Shown here: piece by piece, positions 51,945-61,882 of the stretch
Position numbering within the stretch: the stretch's first letter is position 1
How the letters are laid out: each line of letters begins with the position of its first letter
Assembly: GCA_050950645.1 (NCBI GenBank)
Contig: JBMNHZ010000007.1
Location: forward strand, 62,001-126,000
Length of the DNA: 64,000 nt
Direction: 5' to 3'
DNA from: BRH-c25 sp012519325
GTDB lineage: Bacteria > Bacillota > Clostridia > Lutisporales > Lutisporaceae
The notes under the pieces: model-generated
The model's database searches: none
What the model was told of the DNA's origin: nothing
The model's input: the letters and a program-made list of their open reading frames with translations, nothing else
Translations under genes and position numbers: made by a program

Positions 51945-52808
51945 TTAATTACTGCATGTTGTCATAATATATTCCGCAGCTTCCAGTCCCTCAATCCTGG
52001 CTTCCCTGTCATATTTCTCCGGTATTATACAGGTATCCCCCTTTTTCATTAATAATTGGGAATCCTCGTACTGCAACAGCATACTGCCTGATACGGCGGT
52101 AGCAGCTCTGAACCTGCCTGCTCCATAAAAATGCCGTTCTCCCTGCATAATGAATTTGAAGCTTGTTTTAAAGTATTTGCACTCAACCATATTGGGGAAA
52201 CCATCTCCTGATGAATCATACACATTGGTTATACAGGGTAATTCTAAAGAGTAGTTAATCGCCTCCACTGCCTTATCTATATGCAGCTCTCTTTTTTTTC
52301 CGAAGGAATCTTTCCTGTCCCAGTCATAAAGCCTGTATGTCAGGTCGGAGGGCTGCTGCACCTCATAGGCCAATATGCCTTTGCCGATACTGTGTACCGT
52401 ACCGGCAGGTATGAATATGCAATCCCCTTTTCTTACTTTCACATAGTTAAGTACCCCGCAGAGAAGCTTCCTTTCCAGCAAGTCCTTAAGCTCATCCTTT
52501 CGCATCTTCCTGTTGAATCCATATATAATAAAGGAATCCTTTTCGCACTCCAACACTATCCAGGCTTCGCTCTTGCCATTTCGGGCATTCTCATTCTTTA
52601 TGGCATATTCATCATCCGGATGAACCTGTACCGATAAGGTTTCCCTGGCGTCTATAAGCTTTATCAGCACAGGAGTATTTCCTTCCGGAGGTCCTGTCTC
52701 CCAGCTCTCCCCTGTGATTCTATCCCCAATATCCTTATTGTATGCGCATAATCTCCTTCCTCCCCAAATCCTTTCCACTATCATAGGATTTGTTCTGTAG
52801 GGTTTCAC
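51945..52808 (-). CDS. manA: mannose-6-phosphate isomerase, class I
   Basis: 287 residues. The metal-site motif SVQVHPDD, then GKSEAWIVLE, VRKGDCIFIPAGTVHSIGKG and YEVQQPSDLTYRLYDWDR are conserved. It interconverts mannose-6-phosphate and fructose-6-phosphate. The gene is a single unit between two chemoreceptor paralogs. Confidence 0.95.
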   Translation of the reverse strand: MKPYRTNPMIVERIWGGRRLCAYNKDIGDRITGESWETGPPEGNTPVLIKLIDARETLSVQVHPDDEYAIKNENARNGKSEAWIVLECEKDSFIIYGFNRKMRKDELKDLLERKLLCGVLNYVKVRKGDCIFIPAGTVHSIGKGILAYEVQQPSDLTYRLYDWDRKDSFGKKRELHIDKAVEAINYSLELPCITNVYDSSGDGFPNMVECKYFKTSFKFIMQGERHFYGAGRFRAATAVSGSMLLQYEDSQLLMKKGDTCIIPEKYDREARIEGLEAAEYIMTTCSN

Positions 52809-52891
52809 TTTTTTCCCTCCCGACGGAATAAGTAAGGTTTTGCGGCCTCCTACTTCAATCTATTAAAGAACACCAAAAAGTGAAACCCTAT

Positions 52892-52913
52892 AAAAAAGGA
52901 ACCCTATGGTTCC
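52892..52913 (-). terminator. terminator of the second chemoreceptor gene
   Basis: GGAACC, 4-nt loop, GGTTCC and then TTTTTT on the minus strand, 6 bp past the stop. Confidence 0.8.
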
Positions 52914-52918
52914 CTCAA

Positions 52919-54520
52919 TCAATTCTCATTAATATTTATATCTGCCATTAGAACTCCCTTAATTATCCCCTCCTGCCGGACAGGCATTGATACTGTAATA
53001 TTATAATTGTTGGTAACAACTGATATATACTCCTCCGATATATATGTTTCACCCTGAAATGCTTTTATGAAGTAAGGCTTCGCACTGCAGTCCTTCAGGC
53101 TGTCATCAACCTCCACAGTTGTTACCTCATAAAAGCCGCTGGAGTTTATTAGTGCCATAAATTCAACGAATTCAAATCTTCCTTGCTGCTCTTTAAGGTA
53201 TTTTTCAACTAAGTTCCTGTCAGTATCAAATAGGTCTTCTCTATCTGTTATTTCCTTTACCAATTCCTGTGTTTTATTTATTTTTTCCTTTATTGCCTCA
53301 TTATACTGGAAACCCTTCATGAAGTTTGCCATAATCGAGTCAGATTCCTCCAGTCTTTCCTTCAACTGTAATATATTTCCATGCACTGTCTCAATGGCAG
53401 CCAGCTGTTCCTGAGTAGATGCCCCGATTTCTTCCGATACTGCCGCATTCTGCTGTGTCAAATCGTTAATCATTCCAATTTGCTTTTCAATACTGCCTAC
53501 GCTAGTAATCTGTGCCTTTGTAAGCGTTGTTATCTTTTCTGCCGCCTGCATGTTGCTAATAAGTGTATCGTTTATAATATCTGATTTGCTTAATACTTCT
53601 GTCGCATATAGAAGATTCTTGTCTATGGCATCTGCTTCATCTTTTATATTGACCGACAACTCTCTTATCTGCCCGGTAATCCCGTCAATCAGCTGCTTGA
53701 TTTCTTTTGCCGATTGAGAAGAGTCGTCGGCAAGCTTTCCTACTTCGCCTGCAACAACTGCAAATCCCCTTCCCGCTTCTCCTGCTCTGGCGGCTTCTAT
53801 TGCGGCATTCAGTGCCAGCAGTTGTGTCTGTGAAGCAATACCTTCGACAGCTTCCGTTATTGTATCTATCTCCCTTATTTTCTCATCCAGGCTGTCCAGA
53901 GCCTGAAGCACTTTCTTGTTGTATTCCTTTGATTCCTGTATTTTATATCTTATATCCTCAAACTTATTAAAGCTGTCCTCTATTATATTTTTTGTTTCCT
54001 TTGCGACATTAAAGCTTATTTCCGCATTTCCGTTTATATCCTCCGCATCTTTTGCGAAATTCTGCACCATTTCCATCATATTAGAAGTATATTCCGCCTG
54101 CTTGCTCACCGACTCAGCGACACTTTGTATAGTTGAAGCTATCTCTACTGATAAATACTTAATTGCTTCCGCCTGCTTCTCTACCTCATGAGCATCCTTC
54201 ATCACCTTTTTTGATACTACTCCGAAAGAAGCGATAAGGGCTCTTACCTTATATATAAAATCATTAATCCTTGATGATATATAGTCAAACATGGTGATTC
54301 CGGTTTTACTGACATTCTTGTTCAACTGTCCCTTATTGATCACTTCTATATTATTTCCTATCCTAACTGCTACACTTTTAAGCCGTGCCATGAATACAAT
54401 CCCACAGGATATTATTGCAGCCAACAATGCAATAACGGCTAATTCATTGCTGCGCAGCATAAATAAAGCTGCCCCAAGAATAACATTAATAATAATATAT
54501 CCGGACGAAAAGCCTGCCAT
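52919..54520 (-). CDS. methyl-accepting chemotaxis protein with C-terminal Cache-like domain (paralog)
   Basis: 533 residues, with the same layout as the receptor at 49747: two N-terminal membrane helices, no outer domain, the same conserved signalling hairpin and a C-terminal Cache-like domain (CSAKPYFIKAFQGETYISEEY). The signalling part is nearly identical between the two; the C-terminal sensor regions differ more, which suggests different ligands. The duplicates flank manA and the small gene. Confidence 0.9.
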   Translation of the reverse strand: MAGFSSGYIIINVILGAALFMLRSNELAVIALLAAIISCGIVFMARLKSVAVRIGNNIEVINKGQLNKNVSKTGITMFDYISSRINDFIYKVRALIASFGVVSKKVMKDAHEVEKQAEAIKYLSVEIASTIQSVAESVSKQAEYTSNMMEMVQNFAKDAEDINGNAEISFNVAKETKNIIEDSFNKFEDIRYKIQESKEYNKKVLQALDSLDEKIREIDTITEAVEGIASQTQLLALNAAIEAARAGEAGRGFAVVAGEVGKLADDSSQSAKEIKQLIDGITGQIRELSVNIKDEADAIDKNLLYATEVLSKSDIINDTLISNMQAAEKITTLTKAQITSVGSIEKQIGMINDLTQQNAAVSEEIGASTQEQLAAIETVHGNILQLKERLEESDSIMANFMKGFQYNEAIKEKINKTQELVKEITDREDLFDTDRNLVEKYLKEQQGRFEFVEFMALINSSGFYEVTTVEVDDSLKDCSAKPYFIKAFQGETYISEEYISVVTNNYNITVSMPVRQEGIIKGVLMADININEN

Positions 54521-54743
54521 TCATATACTCCCCCTTTTCTTGACCTGTCAGGAATCGATATGAACTGTAACAGTTATATGTTTCGTGTCGTGAAATCAAA
54601 ATCTTTTTACGAAATATATTGCTTTTATTAATTTAATGATATTACAATTTTTCGGAATAATCAATTTATTTTTACATATTTTGATATGTCTACCTAAATT
54701 CAGTGCTTGATCCCCTCCGATCAATTTCTGTATGAATAAGCAT

Positions 54744-54784
54744 AAGGCATACAAACAGCATTGTACTGCTGTATTGCATGCCTT
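54744..54784 (-). terminator. long hairpin after leuS
   Basis: AAGGCAT...ACAGCA pairs with TGCTGT...ATGCCTT over about 17 positions with a few mismatches. There is no T-run, so it may stabilise the 3' end or stop transcription weakly. Confidence 0.55.
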
Positions 54785-54788
54785 AGAA

Positions 54789-57233
54789 TCATTTAACAAC
54801 TATATTCACAAGTCTGTTCTTTACCACTATCACCTTTACCACTTGTTTCCCCTCAATGAGTTTCCCTATCTCAGGACTTGCCATAGCCAGATCCTCAATT
54901 TCCTTTTCCGAAGCGGCGGGGCTTACTTCAAACCTGCCCTTGACCTTGCCGTTAATCTGAATAGCCAGTTCTATACTATCCCTTACGAGAGCACTTTCAT
55001 CCCATACAGGCCATTTCTGGTTGAATACGGAGTATTCATATCCCAGCTTCTCCCACATTTCTTCTATAAAATGAGGCGCAAAGGGAGCCAGCAGCCTCAG
55101 AAGATCTGCCAGAACCTCTTCAAAATAAGGTATATTCTTGTTTTCAACCTCCTGGTCATATTTGTACAGCGCATTTAAAAGCTCCATTATCTTGGCTATG
55201 GAGGTGTTGAACTGGAATACCTCCGAGTCTTTCGTAACACATTTTATTGCCAAATGCCTTATATAGTTGAGTTCCTTCTCATCCTGCGCAACTTCATTCT
55301 TGCTTTTTTGCCCTCGCAGTTCAGAAACTCTCTCAACCATTCTTTCTACCCTTCCCAGGAACCTTATAATTGCCTTAATTCCATCTTCGCTCCAGGGGCC
55401 CCCTTCAATATAGTTGAAGCCGAAGCAAAGATATGTCCTGAATACATCGGATCCGAATTCATTTATATATTTATCCGGAGAAACGACATTCCCTCTGGAC
55501 TTGCTCATCTTTTCACCGTCGGAACCAAGAATAACTCCCTGGTGCACCAGCGACAGGAAGGGCTCATCAAACTTCAAATAGCCCATATCCCTAAGGGCCT
55601 TTGTAATGAATCTTGCATAGAGCAGGTGCATTGCTGCATGTTCAGCTCCCCCCACATATTTCTCCACAGGCAGCAACTTGTCTATCCATTCCTTGTCGAA
55701 AGGCTCTATTGTATTCTTATTGTCAGCATATCTAAGAAAATACCATGAAGAGCACACAAAAGTGTCAAGAGTATCGGGATCCCTCTGTGCGGGTCTGCCG
55801 CATTTAGGGCATACGGTATTCATGAACTCCTTGCACTTCTTGAGAGGTGATTCTCCATCGGGAGTAAACTCCACATCATAGGGAAGCAGCACCGGCAAGT
55901 CTTTTTCCGGTACAGGCACTATCCCGCATTCCTCACAGTATATTATCGGTATGGGAGTACCCCAATACCTCTGCCTTGATACCAGCCAGTCTCTGAGCCT
56001 GTAATTTACTTTTAGTTCTCCTTTGCCTTCCTTGGCAAGCTCCTCAGTAATTTTAGACATAGCTTCCGTTGATGTCATACCGTTAAATTTTCCGCTGTTA
56101 ACAAGTATTCCGTATTCCGTAAAGGGCAGCCTGTCGTCAACATCTCCCACCCCTTTGATTACTCTGGGAATCGATAATCCGAACTTTTCAGCAAACTCGA
56201 AGTCCCTTTCATCATGGGCAGGAACCCCCATTACACATCCGGTACCATAAGTGGCAAGAACATAATCCGCTATCCATATAGGCACTCTTTCACCTGATAT
56301 AGGGTGAATTGCATATGCTCCCGTAAAGACTCCGGTCTTTTCTCTGGTTGTTGAAAGCCTGTCTATTTCACTGGCTTTTCTGGCATAGTCCTTATAAGCT
56401 TCCACAGCTTCTTTCTGCTCAGAGGTAGTAATAATATCCACCAGTTCATGCTCCGGAGCCAGTACCACATAAGTGGCTCCCATCAATGTGTCGGCCCTGG
56501 TGGTAAATGTCTTGAAGCTAAAATCGGTTCCCTCTATCCTGAATTCTATTTCTGAACCTTCCGACCTTCCAATCCAGTTTCTCTGTATCTTCTTGGTCTT
56601 TTCCGGCCAGTCAATTACATCCAGCATATCCAGAAGCTCCTGGGCGTATGCCGTGATATTAAAGAACCACTGAGTCAGATTCCTTCTGATCACCTCAGTT
56701 TCACATCTCTCACAATGGCCTTCCACTACCTGCTCATTGGCAAGAACAGTATTGCACCTGGGGCACCAGTTTACCGGTGCTTCCTTCCTGTATGCAAGAC
56801 CGTTTTCATACAGCTTCAGGAATAACCATTGGTTCCACTTATAATATGAGGGGTCACAGGTTACTACCTCATAATCCCAGTCAAAGGTTGCCCCCATCTC
56901 CCTGAGCTGTGTCTCCATTGTGGCAATATTACTCTTTGTGGAATCCCAGGGATGTATCCCGGTTTTTATGGCATAGTTCTCTGCAGGAAGTCCGAAAGCA
57001 TCAAAACCCATCGGATGAAACACCTCATAACCCTGCATCCTCTTGATGCGTGACCAGGAATCGGTAGGGCCGTAATTATACCAATGACCTACATGAAGGT
57101 TTGCCCCGGAGGGATATGAGAACATCTCCAAACAATAAAGCTTTTTATCTACATTTTCAGGATTGAACTTGTAAATTCCGGTTTCTTCCCATTTTTTTTG
57201 CCACTTCTTGTCAATATCCTTTGAATACGGCAT
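54789..57233 (-). CDS. leuS: leucyl-tRNA synthetase
   Basis: 814 residues from ATG 57233 with AAAGGAG upstream. Class I: HIGH motif SYPSGANLHVGHWYNY (about residue 43) and KMSKS motif DGEKMSKSRGN (about 570), with the CP1 editing domain between them and zinc-type cysteines (CPRCNTVLANEQVVEGHCERC). It charges tRNA-Leu. A T-box leader controls it. Confidence 0.98.
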   Translation of the reverse strand: MPYSKDIDKKWQKKWEETGIYKFNPENVDKKLYCLEMFSYPSGANLHVGHWYNYGPTDSWSRIKRMQGYEVFHPMGFDAFGLPAENYAIKTGIHPWDSTKSNIATMETQLREMGATFDWDYEVVTCDPSYYKWNQWLFLKLYENGLAYRKEAPVNWCPRCNTVLANEQVVEGHCERCETEVIRRNLTQWFFNITAYAQELLDMLDVIDWPEKTKKIQRNWIGRSEGSEIEFRIEGTDFSFKTFTTRADTLMGATYVVLAPEHELVDIITTSEQKEAVEAYKDYARKASEIDRLSTTREKTGVFTGAYAIHPISGERVPIWIADYVLATYGTGCVMGVPAHDERDFEFAEKFGLSIPRVIKGVGDVDDRLPFTEYGILVNSGKFNGMTSTEAMSKITEELAKEGKGELKVNYRLRDWLVSRQRYWGTPIPIIYCEECGIVPVPEKDLPVLLPYDVEFTPDGESPLKKCKEFMNTVCPKCGRPAQRDPDTLDTFVCSSWYFLRYADNKNTIEPFDKEWIDKLLPVEKYVGGAEHAAMHLLYARFITKALRDMGYLKFDEPFLSLVHQGVILGSDGEKMSKSRGNVVSPDKYINEFGSDVFRTYLCFGFNYIEGGPWSEDGIKAIIRFLGRVERMVERVSELRGQKSKNEVAQDEKELNYIRHLAIKCVTKDSEVFQFNTSIAKIMELLNALYKYDQEVENKNIPYFEEVLADLLRLLAPFAPHFIEEMWEKLGYEYSVFNQKWPVWDESALVRDSIELAIQINGKVKGRFEVSPAASEKEIEDLAMASPEIGKLIEGKQVVKVIVVKNRLVNIVVK

Positions 57234-57260
57234 TAATAACACTCCTTTTTCTAACAAAAT

Positions 57261-57515
57261 AAAAAAACTTCATCTCATCAGAGACGAAGTATATCCGCGT
57301 TACCACTCTTTTTGGTTTACGGCATATCTACACCGTTAAACCCACTCTTTCGACGGCATATGAGTACCGTCTATCCTTTTAACGGGGGAAATCCGGCTTG
57401 CCTTACTATATCTTCGGGCAGCTGCTCCCGGGCGAGTTCAAAGAACTGAAGCTGCCGGCTTCCACCTGTCTCCGGCTCTCTTAAAGCTGTTCATTCTGCT
57501 ACTATTCCCGTTCCT
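57261..57515 (-). promoter_or_regulatory. T-box riboswitch with terminator, leucine specifier
   Basis: The leader carries the T-box motif AGAGTGGTAACGCGG (57295-57309) just before a terminator (57267-57290, 10-bp stem, then TTTTTT). Stem I shows GAACTCGCCCGGGAGC, placing a CUC (Leu) specifier codon. Uncharged tRNA-Leu binding would prevent termination and raise leuS expression. The 5' boundary is approximate. Confidence 0.93.
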
Positions 57516-57539
57516 TGCATTTATTAATATTTACGAATT

Positions 57540-57568
57540 ATGTTAGCATGTTTTGAGACTCATGTCAA
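57540..57568 (-). promoter_or_regulatory. promoter of the leuS T-box transcript
   Basis: TTGACA (57563-57568), 17 bases, TAACAT (57540-57545) on the minus strand, about 25 bp before the T-box. Confidence 0.65.
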
Positions 57569-57789
57569 CACCTTGGACACAGATTCAGCAATTGCTTCGA
57601 ATCGGATTTGATTTATTGTTACAGTAGTCAATTAATCAAGTTGTTCATATTGGGTATAATTCGGCATTTCAATTGATTCGTAGGTCTAGTATGCCTTTGT
57701 ACCTCTATATTTATACTAAGTTGCTCTCATCTTGCACCTTACTGCAGAGCCTTGCTCAATTCCAGAGACTAGCGACTAATGACTGTTAT

Positions 57790-58743
57790 TTATATAAACA
57801 TATTCACGATATCAATATTTGGTGTATACCTTTTGCCCTGCCAAGTATCCCTGTCCATCATAAGATGCTCTATTGCATTTATAACTTCAAACTTCTTCAG
57901 GCTCCATTTTGGGCCGATAAGCGTATCTCTTGGCCCGTCACCGGTTATCCTATGTATAACCATACTTTCAGGAATTCTTTCTATACAGTCAACTACAAGC
58001 TCTATGTAATCTTCCATAGCCATCAGCCGAAATTCATCACGTCGGTACATTTCCTCAAGCCTGGTGTTTTTAAGTAGGTGAAGCAGGTGAAGCTTTATTC
58101 CCTGGGTTCCTGTATTGGAAATAAAATCAACAGTCTGTAGCATATCCTGCTTGTTCTCCCCCGGCAGTCCAAGTATCTGATGTGTTACAACCTCTATACC
58201 CCTTCTCTTAAGTTCTCTTACGGAAGCTATATATGTGTCCAGCCCATACCCCCTGTTAATAAGCCTGGCTGTCCTTTCATGCACTGTCTGCAGCCCCAGC
58301 TCCACCCAAAGATAAGTCCTGGCATTGATTTCCGAAAGCAGCTCCAATACATCCGGGGGCAGGCAGTCCGGCCTGGTTGCAATGGCAATCCCTATCACAT
58401 CCTCCAGGTTAAGCACAGAATAATATTTTTCCCTTAATACTTTAACATCAGCATATGTATTGGTATACGCCTGAAAATAGGCAATGTATCTGCCAGATTT
58501 CCATTTCTTGTTCATCATCCTCCTGACTTCATGAAATTGCTCTGTTATGTCTTCAGAAGTCCCTGCAAAGTCCCCTGATCCTCTTGGGCTGCAAAAAATA
58601 CAGCCCCCCGAAGACACTTTCCCGTCTCTGTTGGGGCATGTAAAACCGGCATCCAATGATATTTTAAATACCTTCCCTCCAAATTTTTCTCTAAGAAAGT
58701 GATTCAATGTATGATATCTCTTACCATCCCATGTTTTTCCCAT
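57790..58743 (-). CDS. YhcC/TIGR01212-family radical SAM protein
   Basis: 317 residues. The N terminus FKISLDAGFTCPNRDGKVSSGGCIFCSPRG has the family's characteristic cysteines for the [4Fe-4S] cluster. HQILGLPGENKQDMLQT and ELGLQTVHERTA are typical. YhcC relatives are radical SAM enzymes of unproven substrate. It is a single gene between leuS and a histidine kinase. Confidence 0.92.
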   Translation of the reverse strand: MGKTWDGKRYHTLNHFLREKFGGKVFKISLDAGFTCPNRDGKVSSGGCIFCSPRGSGDFAGTSEDITEQFHEVRRMMNKKWKSGRYIAYFQAYTNTYADVKVLREKYYSVLNLEDVIGIAIATRPDCLPPDVLELLSEINARTYLWVELGLQTVHERTARLINRGYGLDTYIASVRELKRRGIEVVTHQILGLPGENKQDMLQTVDFISNTGTQGIKLHLLHLLKNTRLEEMYRRDEFRLMAMEDYIELVVDCIERIPESMVIHRITGDGPRDTLIGPKWSLKKFEVINAIEHLMMDRDTWQGKRYTPNIDIVNMFI

Positions 58744-58820
58744 TATCTGCGTCCTCTATTTGTTCTATTTTCTGATTCTATTTGTCTTACCCTACAGTTT
58801 TATTTGTTTAATCCTATAGT

Positions 58821-60281
58821 TTAATATATATCCGAAAATTCTATGTTCACCTTATCCACAAAAACACTCGGCTTTTCTTCGGCAGCTGCCGCTGCTTCAT
58901 CATCCGCCAGCTGCCTTAAGGGGAGCTTGACAATAAACTCGCTTCCCTTGCCGTATTCACTTTGTACTTCTATTGTTCCCCCATGCATTTCCACAAGAGA
59001 TTTCACCAGAGAAAGACCTATCCCCGTCCCTTCGCATTTACGCGTAAACGACTTGTCCACCTGTCTGAACCTTTGGAAAATTAAGTCCTTCATTTCCCCG
59101 GGTATGCCTATACCTGTATCTTTTACGGATATGTATGCCCATTGGTTCCTTTCATACAGTGATACGCTTATTATGCCTCCGTTTTCTGTAAACTTTACGG
59201 CATTTGATATAAGATTCAGAAGCACCCTCTCTATTTTATCAGCGTCGCAGGCAGTCTTCAAGCTGTCCGGCTCTATATTCAACTCAAGACGTATCTCTTT
59301 TTTCTTCAGAAATTTCTCTACAGAAGACACTGTGTCCTTAATTATTCTTACAAGATCATTGTTCTGAGCATGCATCTCAACATAACCCGAGTCTATTTCG
59401 GTAATATATATCAAATTGTTAAGCATTCTTAAAAGCCTGTAGCAGTTCTGCCTCATAATTGCAGTATGTTCTGCCAGTTTAACTCTGCTCCGCATGCTGT
59501 TTTCATTGTTCAAGTCAAGCTCAATAAGCTGCAGGGTTCCGATAATTATATTAAGAGGAGTTTTGATTTCATGGGACATATTGGCAAAAAACTCAGTTTT
59601 TATTTTATCGTATTCCCGTGCTTCTGTTATGAGCCTCATCTCTTCATGACTCTTCTCCAGCTCATTTTCGGCATTGACTATTGCCGTAATATCCTTAAAG
59701 CACCACACTCTTCCGGCCATGCTGTCATTATCCATCAAAGGGTTGGAAATTATATCAATTATTCTTCCGTCTGTGAGGCTGGTTACATAATGATTTATTG
59801 CACAGGTATCAAATGAAGAATCCACCCAGGCTTCAAAGGCATCCGGATCCTTGATGCGTTTCTTTATTAAATCCAAATATTTTCCGGCATCCTTCAAGTT
59901 GTGCATATCTGAAGGAATATCCCACATTTTAAAACACAACTCATTTGCTTTCAAAACCTTCTTGTTGATGTCAACTACCAGTATGCCCTCTCCTGCTGCA
60001 TTAATGGTCGCTTCCAAAACTTTCAGGCTGTTTGGCAGGTAGGCCTCCGCATTTCTTTCTCCGCCCATATTGACTGATATTATTACTATGGCAAGAAACA
60101 ATAATATAAATACGTATGTAGTGACCACAGCCAAATATATGTTTTTTTGCAGCTGCTGCAGCTTATCTGCATTATTATAATAAATTCTTGCGGGATCAAT
60201 TACATTCACAAATAAAAGCAGATAAAATGCAAAAATAAATAATGCCAACACTGTTACATAGAGAACCCATCTCTTATTCAA
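58821..60281 (-). CDS. membrane sensor histidine kinase with PAS domain
   Basis: About 486 residues from TTG 60281, eight bases after GGGAG; the open frame runs 25 codons further without a good site. Two membrane helices (VLYVTVLALFIFAFYLLLF and YVFILLFLAIVII) enclose a short outer loop. A PAS domain follows (GEGILVVDINKKVLKANELCF). The HisKA box is FFANMSHEIKTPLN and the ATPase has N (NLISNAVKF), G1 (DTGIGIP) and G2 (GTGIGLSLVK) boxes. No response regulator gene is adjacent, so its partner is elsewhere. Confidence 0.9.
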   Translation of the reverse strand: MNKRWVLYVTVLALFIFAFYLLLFVNVIDPARIYYNNADKLQQLQKNIYLAVVTTYVFILLFLAIVIISVNMGGERNAEAYLPNSLKVLEATINAAGEGILVVDINKKVLKANELCFKMWDIPSDMHNLKDAGKYLDLIKKRIKDPDAFEAWVDSSFDTCAINHYVTSLTDGRIIDIISNPLMDNDSMAGRVWCFKDITAIVNAENELEKSHEEMRLITEAREYDKIKTEFFANMSHEIKTPLNIIIGTLQLIELDLNNENSMRSRVKLAEHTAIMRQNCYRLLRMLNNLIYITEIDSGYVEMHAQNNDLVRIIKDTVSSVEKFLKKKEIRLELNIEPDSLKTACDADKIERVLLNLISNAVKFTENGGIISVSLYERNQWAYISVKDTGIGIPGEMKDLIFQRFRQVDKSFTRKCEGTGIGLSLVKSLVEMHGGTIEVQSEYGKGSEFIVKLPLRQLADDEAAAAAEEKPSVFVDKVNIEFSDIY

Positions 60282-60470
60282 GTTCAACACTCCCGGATAC
60301 AATGAATAAAACATTTCATATGGTTTGTTAAAATTTGTTATTTTATAGGGCAGCAAAGAACAGTATTAATCCATATCAACAATATTATTCCACAGTAAAT
60401 GAGTTATTTCAATTAACTTCGTATTACAATATACGACAAATTTTATACCCGGATTTGATTCATGCACAGC

Positions 60471-60500
60471 AAAAAACCGGATACAAGTGCTTGTATCCGG
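60471..60500 (-). terminator. terminator of the peptidoglycan-binding protein gene
   Basis: CCGGATACAAG, 2-nt loop, CTTGTATCCGG (11 bp) then TTTTTT on the minus strand. Confidence 0.93.
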
Positions 60501-60535
60501 CATAGCCGTACTGCAATGCAATATGTGCCATAAAT

Positions 60536-61549
60536 TTATTTTCCTGATGCAGCTGCTTTCTTAACAGCCTTCTGATGATTTGGATCAACCCTGTTTGTAC
60601 CGTGGGTTCTGCTGTTCAGAAAGTGTACATCAAATACTCCGTCCATACCATTGTTTTTTATCTTGTCCAGGTTGTATCCTCTACCATATCCCTGGCTTCT
60701 TTTGTTCAAGATCTTGTTTGCCGGCTGATTGTCAACCCCGGCATGAGGCATTGCTGCCATTGAAGCAGCCAGTCTCCTTCCGTTTAATTCAATAATAATA
60801 GGCCTTCTGGTCCAGCTCCAATTGCCTCCCCATATGTCCTTAATTATTTTTGAATCCTCAAGAGTAGCTGCCTCGCAGTCTGCATGGTTTCCTCCATAGG
60901 TCCTCACTATATTAAAGCTCTTACCTGTCCCTACGTCTATAACCTTGGCAGTAGTTCCGATACTAAACACCTTATTGGCTTCCTTCCACCAATCCAGCAT
61001 TTCTATCTTTGCTTTTCCCTCAGCAGTCGTCCTGACTGTTGAAGCTGCCCCCCTGCTTGGAGCTGCAGAAGCTGCTGAAGCAGTAATCTTTGCTTCTGTG
61101 GCCGCATCTATGGTTCCTGTTGCCGGAAGGCCGTTTTTTTGTTGAAATTGTTTCACTGCAGAATTGGTCAGTTTTCCGAAAATCCCATCAATTTTACCCT
61201 TGTACATACCCTGATTTTTAAGCACAGTCTGTACTTTCTTCAGTTGCTCTCTTGATAGTGCGCTTCTACTGCTTGTCCCCGAATCAAACAAAACTTTAGA
61301 TGTCTGTTTCCCTACAATGCCATCCACTGCAACACCTTTACTTGCCTGAAACTTCTTTACCGCTGTTGTTGTCACACTTCCAAAATAGCCTGTTGCTTTG
61401 CCGCTAAAATAACCCAGTTTTTTTAGCTGCTCCTGAAGCTTGGTAACCTCGGCTCCTCTGCTCCCATATTTCAGCGTATCTGCAAAGGCTGCCGATGTTA
61501 AGGATAAGGTTATGATGAGAAAAAAAATTAAAAGCTTGCTTCTTCTCAC
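60536..61549 (-). CDS. secreted peptidoglycan-binding protein, two PG_binding_1 domains
   Basis: 337 residues. A signal peptide (LLIFFLIITLSLTSAAFA) precedes two PG_binding_1 repeats (GSRGAEVTKLQEQLKKLGYFSG..GTTTTAV-type and LKKVQTVLKNQGMYKGKIDGIFG..TNSAVKQFQ). A low-complexity Ala/Ser linker leads to a C-terminal domain of ~140 residues (TAKVIDVGTGKSFNIVRTYGGNHADCEAAT, then HAGVDNQPANK, NSRTHGTNRVDPNHQKAV). I do not recognise that domain; the conserved H, D and C suggest a metal or catalytic role. A c-di-AMP riboswitch precedes the gene. Confidence 0.88.
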   Translation of the reverse strand: MRRSKLLIFFLIITLSLTSAAFADTLKYGSRGAEVTKLQEQLKKLGYFSGKATGYFGSVTTTAVKKFQASKGVAVDGIVGKQTSKVLFDSGTSSRSALSREQLKKVQTVLKNQGMYKGKIDGIFGKLTNSAVKQFQQKNGLPATGTIDAATEAKITASAASAAPSRGAASTVRTTAEGKAKIEMLDWWKEANKVFSIGTTAKVIDVGTGKSFNIVRTYGGNHADCEAATLEDSKIIKDIWGGNWSWTRRPIIIELNGRRLAASMAAMPHAGVDNQPANKILNKRSQGYGRGYNLDKIKNNGMDGVFDVHFLNSRTHGTNRVDPNHQKAVKKAAASGK

Positions 61550-61562
61550 TTACTCTCCTCTC

Positions 61563-61716
61563 CCGGCTTACGAGGTTAAATTGAGTTTTAGCATCCGTTA
61601 AAACTTCTTATCGACGGGTTCGGACAGAGAGTATGCCCTAAGGAAAAAAGCACCGCAGGCTTATCCTATTCACCCGAAAATTTCCCCGCTTCTGAAAACA
61701 GAATTAAGCCTTTAAT
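61563..61716 (-). promoter_or_regulatory. cyclic di-AMP riboswitch (ydaO/yuaA type)
   Basis: The leader carries the class's conserved blocks on the minus strand: GGCTTAATTCTG, CAGAAGCGGGGAAA, GGGTGAAT, AGGGCATAC, GTCCGAACCCGTC and, at the 3' end, TTTAACCTCGTAAGCC. These match the ydaO pseudo-two-fold aptamer. It usually shuts off wall-lytic and osmolyte genes when c-di-AMP is high. An expression platform was not resolved. Boundaries are approximate. Confidence 0.85.
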
Positions 61717-61882
61717 TTTATGTAGCACCAATTGCAGTACGGCACATTATAAGTTTACATAATAAATACCATATTTTCAATGGAATTACGTACCATGGAA
61801 TGCCTTGGAAACTTTTTTGTCCGTACACATATTGTATTGTTTTGAATAAAATGAATAATAACACAATTTGGCAGGTGATAGG

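Noticed and set aside
54596..54799. 67-codon minus-strand frame between leuS and the second chemoreceptor
   Set aside because: It overlaps the leuS end and the hairpin at 54744-54784, has no ribosome site, and the peptide looks random.
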